A program made the position numbers and the translations under genes. Source: Streptomyces puniciscabiei (GTDB taxonomy: Bacteria; Actinomycetota; Actinomycetes; Streptomycetales; Streptomycetaceae). Taken from it: 64,000 nucleotides of DNA. Positions 42,074 through 49,613 of the stretch are shown one piece after another (the first letter of the stretch is position 1; each line of letters opens with the position of its first letter). The notes below the pieces were generated by a model. That model was not told the origin of the DNA and ran no database searches. It saw only the letters and a program-made list of their open reading frames with translations. Where the stretch lies: assembly GCF_006715785.1 (NCBI RefSeq), contig NZ_VFNX01000001.1:2494501-2558500 (forward strand), written 5' to 3'.

Positions 42074-42964
42074 TCAGGGCACGAGCACCAGCCGCCCGCG
42101 CACCCCGCCCTCCGCGAGCCGCGCATGCGCCTTGGCCGCCTCCTCCAGGGCATACGTCTCGGCCACCCGCAGGGTCAGCACCCCCTCGTCCACCAGGCGC
42201 ACCAGCTCCGCGAGCCGCGCGCCGTCGGCCTGAACCCACACGTTCCGCAAGCGCACCCCGCGCTCCGCCTCCGGCAGCGCCCCGTCACGGACCGCGACGA
42301 ACGCGCCCCCGTCCCGCACCCACGCCAGCGCGGGCGCCCCGAGCACAGCGGCGTCCAGCACCGCGTCCGCACTCCCCGGCTCGACCCCGTCGGCGGTGAA
42401 GCGCGCGGCGCCCAGGGAGCGCACCAGCTCCTCGTCGCCCGCCCGGGCGTGCCCGGTCACCTCGATCCCCCGGTGCGCGGCCAGCTGCACCGCGAACCCG
42501 CCCACCGCACCCGCGGCCCCCGTCACCAGCAGCCGGTCACCCGGCGCCAGGTCCAGCAGGTCCAGCGCCTGCAGCGCGGTCAGCCCGTTCAGCGGCAGGG
42601 TGCCCGCGTGCGCCGCGTCCACCGAGACGGGCGCCGCCGCCACCGCGTCCGCGTCCACCACCACGTACTCGGCATGCGACCCCAACGGCTCGGCCACACC
42701 CGCCACCAGCGCCACCACCGGATCACCGACCTCCCAGGAGGCGGGCGCACCCACCGCGTCCACCGTGCCGGCCACGTCCCAGCCGAGCCCCAGGGTCTTC
42801 CCCGCTCCGCCGAAGACACCGGCGCGCACGGCAGCGTCCACCGGGTTCAGCGCACCCGCGGCCACCTTGATCCGCACCTGGCGCGCCCCCGGCTCCGGCA
42901 CCGCGACCTCCGCGATCTCCACGCTCTCCGGACCGCCGAACGCCCTCACCACAGCAGCACGCAT
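42074..42964 (-). CDS. NADP-dependent quinone reductase (MDR family)
   Basis: This is a 296-residue zinc-free medium-chain reductase: MRAAVVRAFGGPESVEIAEV at the N-terminus, LGLGWDVAGTVDAVG, and the nucleotide-binding loop LVTGAAGAVGGFAVQLAAHRG. The ATG at 42964 with GAGGAG upstream is preferred to the earlier ATG at 42985. It likely reduces quinones or enones. It is divergent from an HxlR regulator, a frequent pairing in which the regulator responds to quinones or aldehydes. Confidence 0.87.
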   Translation of the reverse strand: MRAAVVRAFGGPESVEIAEVAVPEPGARQVRIKVAAGALNPVDAAVRAGVFGGAGKTLGLGWDVAGTVDAVGAPASWEVGDPVVALVAGVAEPLGSHAEYVVVDADAVAAAPVSVDAAHAGTLPLNGLTALQALDLLDLAPGDRLLVTGAAGAVGGFAVQLAAHRGIEVTGHARAGDEELVRSLGAARFTADGVEPGSADAVLDAAVLGAPALAWVRDGGAFVAVRDGALPEAERGVRLRNVWVQADGARLAELVRLVDEGVLTLRVAETYALEEAAKAHARLAEGGVRGRLVLVP

Positions 42965-43051
42965 GACAACTCTCCTCACACACACGACAGTTGATGTTCC
43001 ACGGCACCTTTCCCGGCCGCAGCACCAACCGTAGGAGAGCTACTATCCATT

Positions 43052-43065
43052 GGTAAGTAGTTACC
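43052..43065. promoter_or_regulatory. Likely HxlR operator
   Basis: GGTAA-GTAG-TTACC lies between the divergent quinone reductase (42964) and HxlR gene (43100). HxlR regulators bind such short AT-containing palindromes, often at their own promoters. Confidence 0.6.
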
Positions 43066-43099
43066 TGAGAGTGCGTAGCTGCCCCGAAGGGAAGAGCCC

Positions 43100-43504
43100 A
43101 TGGCGACCACGACCGCCGCCCAGCGCCGCGAGCAGGCCCGCGCCGACTACGACGCCTTCCTGCGCGAATGCCCCTCCCACCAGCTGCTCGGCCGGCTCAG
43201 CGACAAGTGGGTCAGCCTGGTCATCGCCGCCCTGTCCGGCGGCACCAAGCGCTACAGCGACCTCGGCCGCCAGATCGCCGGCGTCAGCCCCAAGATGCTC
43301 ACCCAGACCCTGCGCACCCTCGAACGGGACGGCATCATCAGCCGCACCGTCACCCCCTCCGTCCCGGTCCGCGTCGACTACGACCTCACCCCGCTCGGCA
43401 CCAGCCTCGCCACCCTGCTGACCGCCGTGAAGGACTGGGCCGAGACCCACTTCGAGGAGGTACGAGCAGCCCGCGGGCGCTACGACACCGAGAACCCCGC
43501 CTGA
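43100..43504 (+). CDS. HxlR-family transcriptional regulator
   Basis: This is a 134-residue winged-helix regulator. The signature Cys near the N-terminus (FLRECPSHQLLGRLSDKWVSLVI) is the redox- or electrophile-sensing residue in several relatives. GGTKRYSDLGRQIAGVSPKMLTQTLRTLERDGII is the DNA-binding region, with the wing RVDYDLTPLG. It is divergent from the quinone reductase and likely represses it through the palindrome at 43052. Confidence 0.9.
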   Translation: MATTTAAQRREQARADYDAFLRECPSHQLLGRLSDKWVSLVIAALSGGTKRYSDLGRQIAGVSPKMLTQTLRTLERDGIISRTVTPSVPVRVDYDLTPLGTSLATLLTAVKDWAETHFEEVRAARGRYDTENPA

Positions 43505-43528
43505 CCGGGACCGTGCCAAGCTGCTGCC

Positions 43529-43867
43529 ATGCCGATCCTCCGCTCCGCCGCCCTGTTCGTCGTCGCCGCCGTGCTCGAGATCGGCGGCGCCTGGCTGATC
43601 TGGCAGGGCGTGCGCGAACACCGGGGCTGGCTGTGGATGACCGGCGGCGTCCTGGCCCTCGGCGCCTACGGCTTCGTCGCCACCTTCCAGCCGGACGCCC
43701 ACTTCGGCCGCGTCCTGGCCGCGTACGGCGGCATCTTCGTCGCCGGCTCACTGCTGTGGGGCGCGATCGCCGACGGCTACCGCCCCGACCGCTGGGACGT
43801 GACCGGGGCACTGATCTGTCTCGCCGGGATGGCCGTGATCATGTGGGCCCCGAGAAGCGGCGCCTGA
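43529..43867 (+). CDS. YnfA-family small membrane protein
   Basis: This is a 112-residue protein with four hydrophobic helices ([21 protein letters not shown] first) and the family pattern [41 protein letters not shown]. YnfA proteins resemble half-size small multidrug transporters; their substrate is uncertain. It begins 24 nt after the HxlR gene and could share its transcript. Confidence 0.9.
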   Translation: MPILRSAALFVVAAVLEIGGAWLIWQGVREHRGWLWMTGGVLALGAYGFVATFQPDAHFGRVLAAYGGIFVAGSLLWGAIADGYRPDRWDVTGALICLAGMAVIMWAPRSGA

Positions 43868-43929
43868 GCCTCACTTACGCTGGACGGAGCCTTCACCGTC
43901 ACCAGACCAACGGAACACAGGAGCTGCCC

Positions 43930-44691
43930 ATGGCCCCCGCCTCCCGCATCGCCGTCGTCACCGGCGCGAGCAGCGGCATCGGCGCCGCCACGGCCCGGCA
44001 GCTCGCCGAGGCCGGCTACCGCGTCGTCCTCACCGCCCGCCGCAAGGACCGTATCGAGGCACTGGCGGAGGAACTGACCAAGGCCGGCCACTCGGCGGTG
44101 GCCTACCAGCTGGACGTGACCGACCGCGCGGCCGTCGACGAGTTCGCCACGGCCTTCCAGAGCGTCGGCGTCCTGGTCAACAACGCGGGCGGCGCGCTCG
44201 GCGCGGACCCGGTGGCCACCGGCGACCCGGCCGACTGGCGCACGATGTACGAGACCAACGTCATCGGCACCCTGAACCTCACCCAGGCCCTGCTGCCCAA
44301 GCTGGTGGCGAGCGGCGACGGCGTGATCGTGGTGGTGTCCTCCACCGCCGGCCACGGCACCTACGAGGGCGGCGGGGGCTATGTCGCCGCCAAGCACGGC
44401 GCCCACGTCCTCGCCGAGACCCTCCGCCTGGAGATCGTCGGCCAACCGGTCCGCGTCATCGAGATCGCCCCCGGCATGGTCAAGACCGACGAGTTCGCCC
44501 TCACCCGCTTCGCCGGCGACGAGGCGAAGGCGGCCAAGGTCTACGAGGGCGTGGCCGAACCCCTCACGGCGGACGACGTGGCCGAGACCATCACCTGGGC
44601 CGTCACCCGCCCCAGCCACGTCAACGTCGACCTCCTCGTCCTCCGCCCCCGCGCCCAGGCCTCCAACACCAAGGTGCACAGGGAGCTGTGA
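43930..44691 (+). CDS. Short-chain dehydrogenase/reductase
   Basis: This is a 253-residue classical SDR with TGASSGIG at 11-18, NNAG at 84-87 and the catalytic Tyr151/Lys155 in YVAAK. The C-terminal pattern (EPLTADDVAETITWAVTRPSHVNVD) is that of the YdfG-like serine/3-hydroxy acid dehydrogenases. ATG 43930 has AGGAG upstream. The stop overlaps the start of a small membrane protein gene (TGATG). Confidence 0.9.
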   Translation: MAPASRIAVVTGASSGIGAATARQLAEAGYRVVLTARRKDRIEALAEELTKAGHSAVAYQLDVTDRAAVDEFATAFQSVGVLVNNAGGALGADPVATGDPADWRTMYETNVIGTLNLTQALLPKLVASGDGVIVVVSSTAGHGTYEGGGGYVAAKHGAHVLAETLRLEIVGQPVRVIEIAPGMVKTDEFALTRFAGDEAKAAKVYEGVAEPLTADDVAETITWAVTRPSHVNVDLLVLRPRAQASNTKVHREL

Positions 44692-44852
44692 TGCCGGAAG
44701 AAGACACCGAGGCCGCCAATTCCCTCGAACAGGCCCGCCTGGCCCAGGAAACCAAGGACGAACGCAAGGTCTGGTACTTCCTCGGCTACTTCCTCTTCGG
44801 CATCCACATCGTGGCGTTCGTCATGATCTACGCGGTCCGCCACGCGAAGTGA
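44691..44852 (+). CDS. 53-residue single-pass membrane protein
   Basis: This is a short protein with a charged Glu/Lys-rich first half (DTEAANSLEQARLAQE) and one aromatic-rich helix at residues about 28-49 (WYFLGYFLFGIHIVAFVMIY) ending in Arg/His/Lys. It recalls short Streptomyces membrane proteins such as DUF6126, but I am not sure. The start overlaps the SDR stop by one base (TGATG), which argues strongly for real translation. Confidence 0.7.
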   Translation: MPEEDTEAANSLEQARLAQETKDERKVWYFLGYFLFGIHIVAFVMIYAVRHAK

Positions 44853-44856
44853 CCCA

Positions 44857-44871
44857 CGGCCGCACGGGCCG
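44857..44871. terminator. Weak hairpin between convergent genes
   Basis: CGGCC-GCACG-GGCCG followed by GGGGCCTTTTC lies between the small membrane gene and rtcB, which converge. The T-run suits rightward termination, but the 5-bp stem is short. Confidence 0.35.
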
Positions 44872-44885
44872 GGGGCCTTTTCGCG

Positions 44886-46079
44886 TCAGCCCTTCACGCA
44901 AACGACCTGCTTCAGCTTCGCCACCACCTCAACGAGGTCGCTCTGCTGCGCCATCACCTGGTCGATGTTCTTGTAGGCACCGGGAATCTCGTCCAGAACG
45001 CCGGAATCCTTCCGGCACTCCACGCCCCGGGTCTGTTCCTCCAGGTCCTTGGTCGTGAAGTGACGCTTCGCCGCGTTACGACTCATGCGCCGACCTGCGC
45101 CGTGCGAGGCCGAGTTGAAGGCCTTCTCGTTCCCGAGCCCCTTCACGATGTACGAGCTGGTGCCCATCGAGCCGGGGATGATCCCGAAGTCGCCGGAGCC
45201 GGCCCTGATCGCCCCCTTGCGGGTGACGAGCAGGTCCATACCCTCGTACCGCTCCTCAGCAACGTAGTTATGGTGACAGGAAATCTCCTGCTCGAACCTC
45301 GGCTTGGCCTTCTTGAACTCCTTGCGGACAACATCCTTCAGGAGCGCCATCATCAGCGTGCGGTTGTGCTTGGCGTACTCCTGCGCCCAGAACAGGTCGT
45401 TGCGATAGGCCGCCATCTGCGGGGTGTCCGCGACGAAGACGGCGAGATCACGATCGACCAGGCCCTGGTTGTGCGGGAGCTTCTGAGCCACACCGATGTG
45501 GTGCTCGGCGAGTTCCTTGCCAATGTTCCGGGAACCGGAATGGAGCAGAAGCCACACCACATTGGACATATCTACACATATCTCGACATAGTGGTTGCCC
45601 GCTCCAAGCGTCCCCATCTGCAGAGCCGCCCGCTCCCGCCTGAACTTCACCGCCTCCGCGACCCCGTCGAACCGCCCCCAGAAGTCGTCCCATCCGGCGG
45701 TCGCCAGCCCGTGGAAGTCCCCCGGCTGCACGGGATCGTCATGCATCCCCCGGCCCACCGGAATCGCCTGCTCGATCCTCGACCGCAGCCGCGACAGGTC
45801 ACCCGGCAGGTCATTGGCCGTCAGTGAGGTCTTCACCGCCGACATCCCGCAGCCGATGTCCACCCCGACCGCCGCCGGGCACACCGCGCCCTGCATGGCG
45901 ATGACGGAGCCGACCGTCGCGCCCTTGCCGTAGTGCACGTCCGGCATGACGGCGAGGCCCTTGATCCAGGGCAGGGTCGCCACGTTCTGGAGCTGGCGCA
46001 GGGCCACGTCCTCGACCGTCGCGGGGTCGGTCCACATCCGAATCGGGACCTTCGCGCCCGGCATCTCCACGTACGACAT
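44886..46079 (-). CDS. rtcB: RNA-splicing ligase RtcB
   Basis: This is a 397-residue RtcB ligase, which joins RNA 2',3'-cyclic phosphate (or 3'-phosphate) to 5'-OH ends using GTP and Mn2+. Visible family blocks are MPDVHYGKGATVGSVIA, VGVDIGCGMSAV (metal Cys/Asp), GAGNHYVEI, LLHSGSRNIG, SCHHNYVA and SASHGAGRRMSR, whose His is the guanylate acceptor. The ATG at 46079 is preferred to one at 46154, which would add 25 non-family residues. No archease, RtcA or tRNA gene is nearby. The role is probably repair of RNAs cut by toxins or stress nucleases. Confidence 0.95.
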   Translation of the reverse strand: MSYVEMPGAKVPIRMWTDPATVEDVALRQLQNVATLPWIKGLAVMPDVHYGKGATVGSVIAMQGAVCPAAVGVDIGCGMSAVKTSLTANDLPGDLSRLRSRIEQAIPVGRGMHDDPVQPGDFHGLATAGWDDFWGRFDGVAEAVKFRRERAALQMGTLGAGNHYVEICVDMSNVVWLLLHSGSRNIGKELAEHHIGVAQKLPHNQGLVDRDLAVFVADTPQMAAYRNDLFWAQEYAKHNRTLMMALLKDVVRKEFKKAKPRFEQEISCHHNYVAEERYEGMDLLVTRKGAIRAGSGDFGIIPGSMGTSSYIVKGLGNEKAFNSASHGAGRRMSRNAAKRHFTTKDLEEQTRGVECRKDSGVLDEIPGAYKNIDQVMAQQSDLVEVVAKLKQVVCVKG

Positions 46080-46302
46080 AAGACTCTCATCCCCCCGGAA
46101 CGGACAATAAAGATTTACACAAGGCTTATTAGCAACAAAGCGGAAAGTCGGCACTGATGCCGGTGAAAACGGACAAGGGACCGGCGGTCACGGCAGCGCG
46201 TGCGATACACATTGTCTCCAGTGGACGCCCCGCTGCGGCAAGCGAATAACCAGCGGGGACACTGGAGGACCGAGCGAGCGCAGACCCGAGAGGAGCCCGA
46301 CC

Positions 46303-47148
46303 GTGCAGCGGAAGGCGTACGTAACCGGCACCGCCGCCCTCCTCGCGGCGTTGCTGGCCGGCTGTACGAGCGGCTCGGGCAGCGACGGTTCGACGGACGA
46401 CGCCCACCCCGGCGACGCCGGTACGACCACGGTCGCCGCGCAGCCCGGCAAGTACCGCACGCTGCCGGAGCCCTGCCGTGCGGTCGGTCACGACACGCTG
46501 GACGCGATGCTGCCGGGCATCAAGCAGATCACCGATCCCGACCAGCGGGACAAGGCCTACCAGGGGCAGGCCGCGCTCACGTACGACACCGACCGCAAGG
46601 TCGGCTGTCATTGGAAGGTGGAGTCCGCGGACGCCACCGACCGCCTGTCGGTCGACTTCGAGCGCGTGGTGTCGTACGACAACGCGGTCAGCGACGACGA
46701 CCAGGCGAAGAAGCTGTTCGAGGACAAGGAGACGGCCGCCCATCTCCCCGAGCCCAGCGGCTCCTCCGGGGCGAGCGGCAGCCCGGCGCCGTCCGCCAGC
46801 GGGACGCCGTCGTCCTCGGCGAGCGGCACCGCGTCCCCTTCGGACTCCGGGTCCCCCTCCGGCTCCGGTTCCGGGTCCCCGTCCGGCTCCGCCTCCGCCA
46901 CCGCCGATCTGCAGCCGCGGGTGCTGACCGACCTCGGTGACGAGGCGTATATCGACGACCAGCTCGGTTCGTCCGGTTCGACCGCCGAACAGCGGACGGT
47001 GACTGTGGTGTTCCGCACGTCCAACGTCATCGTGACCATCGAGTACGAGGAGCAGCCGACGGCCGTCGGGGCGGTCCCGGACAGCAAGGAAATGCAGGAC
47101 AGGGCCCGTAATCTGGCCTCTCAACTGGATGACACGCTGGGCGGTTGA
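46303..47148 (+). CDS. DUF3558-like lipoprotein with Ser/Gly/Pro linker
   Basis: This is a 281-residue lipoprotein: signal peptide with lipobox LLAGC, then LPEPCRAVGHDTLDAMLPG, the Cys-containing start of DUF3558-type domains, and VGCHWKV as a second Cys. A low-complexity Ser/Gly/Pro segment (about residues 148-205) interrupts the domain before DLGDEAYIDDQ and VIVTIEYEEQPT. It sits outside the membrane; the function is unknown. A second copy-like gene follows directly, suggesting duplication. Start GTG 46303. Confidence 0.75.
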   Translation: MQRKAYVTGTAALLAALLAGCTSGSGSDGSTDDAHPGDAGTTTVAAQPGKYRTLPEPCRAVGHDTLDAMLPGIKQITDPDQRDKAYQGQAALTYDTDRKVGCHWKVESADATDRLSVDFERVVSYDNAVSDDDQAKKLFEDKETAAHLPEPSGSSGASGSPAPSASGTPSSSASGTASPSDSGSPSGSGSGSPSGSASATADLQPRVLTDLGDEAYIDDQLGSSGSTAEQRTVTVVFRTSNVIVTIEYEEQPTAVGAVPDSKEMQDRARNLASQLDDTLGG

Positions 47149-47276
47149 CGGCCCCGGGTGCCGCTCGCCGGGCAGCGCGCGAAGCACCCGAACGGAAACC
47201 GCGCAGCTCCTTCACCGCGTACCGTGGGCCCCCGCAGGAACCCGCACGATCACCGAGTGTCATGAGTGAAGGAACC

Positions 47277-48170
47277 ATGCAGCGAGCAGCCCAGCGAGAC
47301 GACCGTGCCCAGCAAAAGACGCGTGGAAAGCGCCTGAGCCGTGTTCTTGTCTGCGCGGCAGCCGTGCCGGCGGTGCTGATCACCGCCGCTTGTTCGTCGG
47401 GCTCGGGTGATTCCAAGGGCAAGGGCTCCGGCAGCAGCGCGCAGCAGTCGGCGGGCGGCGGCTCGCAGTCTTCGGCGAGCGCGTCTCCGAGCGTGCAGGC
47501 GGCGGCGTACAAGAAGCTGCCGGATCCGTGTGCGGTGCTGTCGAAGAAGACGCTGACGAGCCTCGTACCGAAGGACACCTCGGGCAAGAAGGGCGGTTCG
47601 GACGATCCGTCGTCGCGTGCCTCGTGCTCCTGGAGCAGCCTGGACAACAAGGGTGTGAAGGGCTCGCAGTTCCGCTGGCTGAACGTGTCCTTGCTGCGGT
47701 TCGACTCGGACGCCACGCGCGGTTCGGGTGACACGCAGGCCCACACGTACTTCGCGCAGCAGGTGAAGGACGCCGCGGCGGTGGACGGCGCTAAGAACAC
47801 CCGGGAGATCCCGCTGTCCGGCACGGGCGCGGAGGCGACGGTGGTGCGCTACGACCTGAACAAGAAGGAAGGTCTGTTCAAGCAGCAGACGGTGGTCGCG
47901 CGGGTGGCGAACGTGGTCGTCACGCTCGACTACAACGGCGCCGGTCTCGCGGGTGAGAAGACCCCGGACGCCGATGACCTGACGAAGGCGGCCCAGGGCG
48001 CGATCAAGGAGGCGGTCGGGGCGGTCTCGTCCGCCAATGGCGGCTCCTCGTCGACGGGTTCCTCGTCGGCAGCTCCGTCGGCCTCGCCCTCGAAGTCCGC
48101 GTCCGCCTCCCCGTCCAAGTCGGCTTCTTCCAGCGCTTCTCCGTCCAAGTCGGCCGCGAAGAAGAACTGA
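47277..48170 (+). CDS. DUF3558-like lipoprotein, second of a pair
   Basis: This is a 297-residue lipoprotein with the lipobox LITAAC after a long basic N-terminus. LPDPCAVLSKKTLTSLVPK and ASCSWSSLDNKG align with the Cys sites of the preceding protein. GTGAEATVVRYDLNKKE and VVARVANVVVTLDYNG give the last strands. The C-terminal 55 residues are a Ser/Ala/Lys/Pro-rich tail. ATG 47277 with GAAGGA upstream is preferred to ATG 47262. It shares order and domain with the gene before it but differs in where the low-complexity segment sits. Confidence 0.75.
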   Translation: MQRAAQRDDRAQQKTRGKRLSRVLVCAAAVPAVLITAACSSGSGDSKGKGSGSSAQQSAGGGSQSSASASPSVQAAAYKKLPDPCAVLSKKTLTSLVPKDTSGKKGGSDDPSSRASCSWSSLDNKGVKGSQFRWLNVSLLRFDSDATRGSGDTQAHTYFAQQVKDAAAVDGAKNTREIPLSGTGAEATVVRYDLNKKEGLFKQQTVVARVANVVVTLDYNGAGLAGEKTPDADDLTKAAQGAIKEAVGAVSSANGGSSSTGSSSAAPSASPSKSASASPSKSASSSASPSKSAAKKN

Positions 48171-48273
48171 CGCAGGGGCCGGGAGGGGTTCGAAGCCCCG
48201 ACCGGTACCACGTTCGCCGTTCGCGTGTGCCACCCTGTTGCGCGCAACAACAGGCAAGGGGAGGGGAGTACGA

Positions 48274-49533
48274 GTGGCCGCGCCACTGCAGCTGACTCGG
48301 ATGCACCGCGTTCTCATCGGTGTGGTCGTGACCGGCGCCTTGATCATCGCCGGCATCGGTTTCGCCGGCTCCTACGCGGCTGTCCGGGCTCTGGCTCTGA
48401 AGAAGGGCTTCGGGAACTTCTCCTATGTCTTCCCGGTGGGCATCGACGCGGGTATCTGTGTCCTGCTGTCCCTGGACCTGCTGCTGACCTGGATCCGCAT
48501 CCCCTTCCCGCTGCTGCGCCAGACGGCGTGGCTGCTGACGGCGGCGACGATCGCGTTCAACGGTGCCGCCGCCTGGCCGGATCCGCTGGGTGTCGGCATG
48601 CACGCGGTGATCCCGGTGCTGTTCGTGGTCGCGGTGGAGGCGGCCCGGCATGCGATCGGCCGGATCGCGGACATCACGGCGGACAAGCACATGGAGGGCG
48701 TCCGGCTGACCCGCTGGCTGCTCTCCCCGGTTCCCACGTTCCTGCTCTGGCGTCGTATGAAGCTGTGGGAGCTGCGTTCGTACGACCAGGTCATCAAGCT
48801 GGAGCAGGAACGTCTCGTCTATCAGGCCCGCCTCCGTTCCCGTTTCGGCCGCGCCTGGCGCCGGAAGGCTCCGGTGGAGTCCCTGATGCCGCTGCGTCTG
48901 GCGAGGTACGGCGTCCCGCTGGCGGAGACGGCCCCTGCGGGCCTGGCGGCGGCGGGTATAGAGCCGGCGCTGATACCGGCGGTGGCCGCGGGCGGTCGTG
49001 CCGCGGGGGCGGCGTCCGTGCCGCAGAAGGCGGCACCTTCCGGCGAGCAGCGCCTCGAACTGCCGAGCCAGCGTCCCGGGCAGCCGGACAGCACGCCCGT
49101 GGACGAAGAGAGCCCGTGGTTCCAGGCCCAGCGCGAGATCCAGTACCACGGCGGCTACGACCCGACGTACGACCCGATGATGCAGGAGCCTCAGTACGCC
49201 CCGGACGAGCAGTACGAGGAGTGGTACGAGGAGCAGCAACCGGAGGACTTCCAGCAGCCCTCGCCGGAGGAGACCGGCAGCTTCCCGATTCCGGTGGGCC
49301 CGAACCGCACCCGGGAGCTGGGCGAGGGCGGTGGCTCCCCGGAGCCGGACGAGGAGGCCTACTACCAGGTCTTCCGTCAGTCGATCGACGGCAGCTTCCC
49401 CACCCCGCACCAGTTCGGCGAGGCCGTGGAGGCGACGTACGGGATGAAGCTCCCCTCCCGCGAGGCCGACCGCATGGTCAAGCGCTTCACCAACCGCTTC
49501 AACGCGGAGCTGGAGGAGAACCACATCGCGTGA
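48274..49533 (+). CDS. DUF2637 membrane protein
   Basis: This is a 419-residue protein with four helices in residues about 8-125 (VLIGVVVTGALIIAGIGFAGSYAAV; VGIDAGICVLLSLDLLLTW) forming the DUF2637 domain. An Arg-rich cytoplasmic region follows, then an acidic Gln/Glu/Tyr/Pro-rich linker (about 270-350) and a C-terminal folded segment (AYYQVFRQSIDGSFPTPHQFGEAVEATYG). DUF2637 occurs in spread proteins of Streptomyces conjugative elements and in chromosomal relatives. GTG 48274 has GGGGAG upstream. No other transfer genes are nearby, so a mobile origin is unproven. Confidence 0.82.
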   Translation: MAAPLQLTRMHRVLIGVVVTGALIIAGIGFAGSYAAVRALALKKGFGNFSYVFPVGIDAGICVLLSLDLLLTWIRIPFPLLRQTAWLLTAATIAFNGAAAWPDPLGVGMHAVIPVLFVVAVEAARHAIGRIADITADKHMEGVRLTRWLLSPVPTFLLWRRMKLWELRSYDQVIKLEQERLVYQARLRSRFGRAWRRKAPVESLMPLRLARYGVPLAETAPAGLAAAGIEPALIPAVAAGGRAAGAASVPQKAAPSGEQRLELPSQRPGQPDSTPVDEESPWFQAQREIQYHGGYDPTYDPMMQEPQYAPDEQYEEWYEEQQPEDFQQPSPEETGSFPIPVGPNRTRELGEGGGSPEPDEEAYYQVFRQSIDGSFPTPHQFGEAVEATYGMKLPSREADRMVKRFTNRFNAELEENHIA

Positions 49534-49561
49534 GGAACGTGAGCGTGTAGCGAGCATGGAA

Positions 49562-49587
49562 AAGGGGCCCTCGGTCGAGGGCCCCTT
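49562..49587. terminator. Bidirectional terminator between DUF2637 gene and lysS
   Basis: A perfect 11-bp stem AAGGGGCCCTC / GAGGGCCCCTT with loop GGTC lies between the two convergent genes. The A/T ends on both sides let it terminate in either direction. Confidence 0.88.
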
Positions 49588-49613
49588 CCGCGTTGCCGCT
49601 CACGCGGGCCGGT

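Noticed and set aside
46080..46302. Toxin-repair or tRNA gene partner for rtcB
   Set aside because: The region between rtcB and the divergent lipoprotein gene has no archease, rtcA or tRNA-like sequence.
48184..48210. T-arm and CCA-like end resembling a tRNA 3' half
   Set aside because: Spacing of the acceptor segment does not fit a CCA end and the 5' part is coding sequence of the lipoprotein. Kept only as a weak attachment-site idea.
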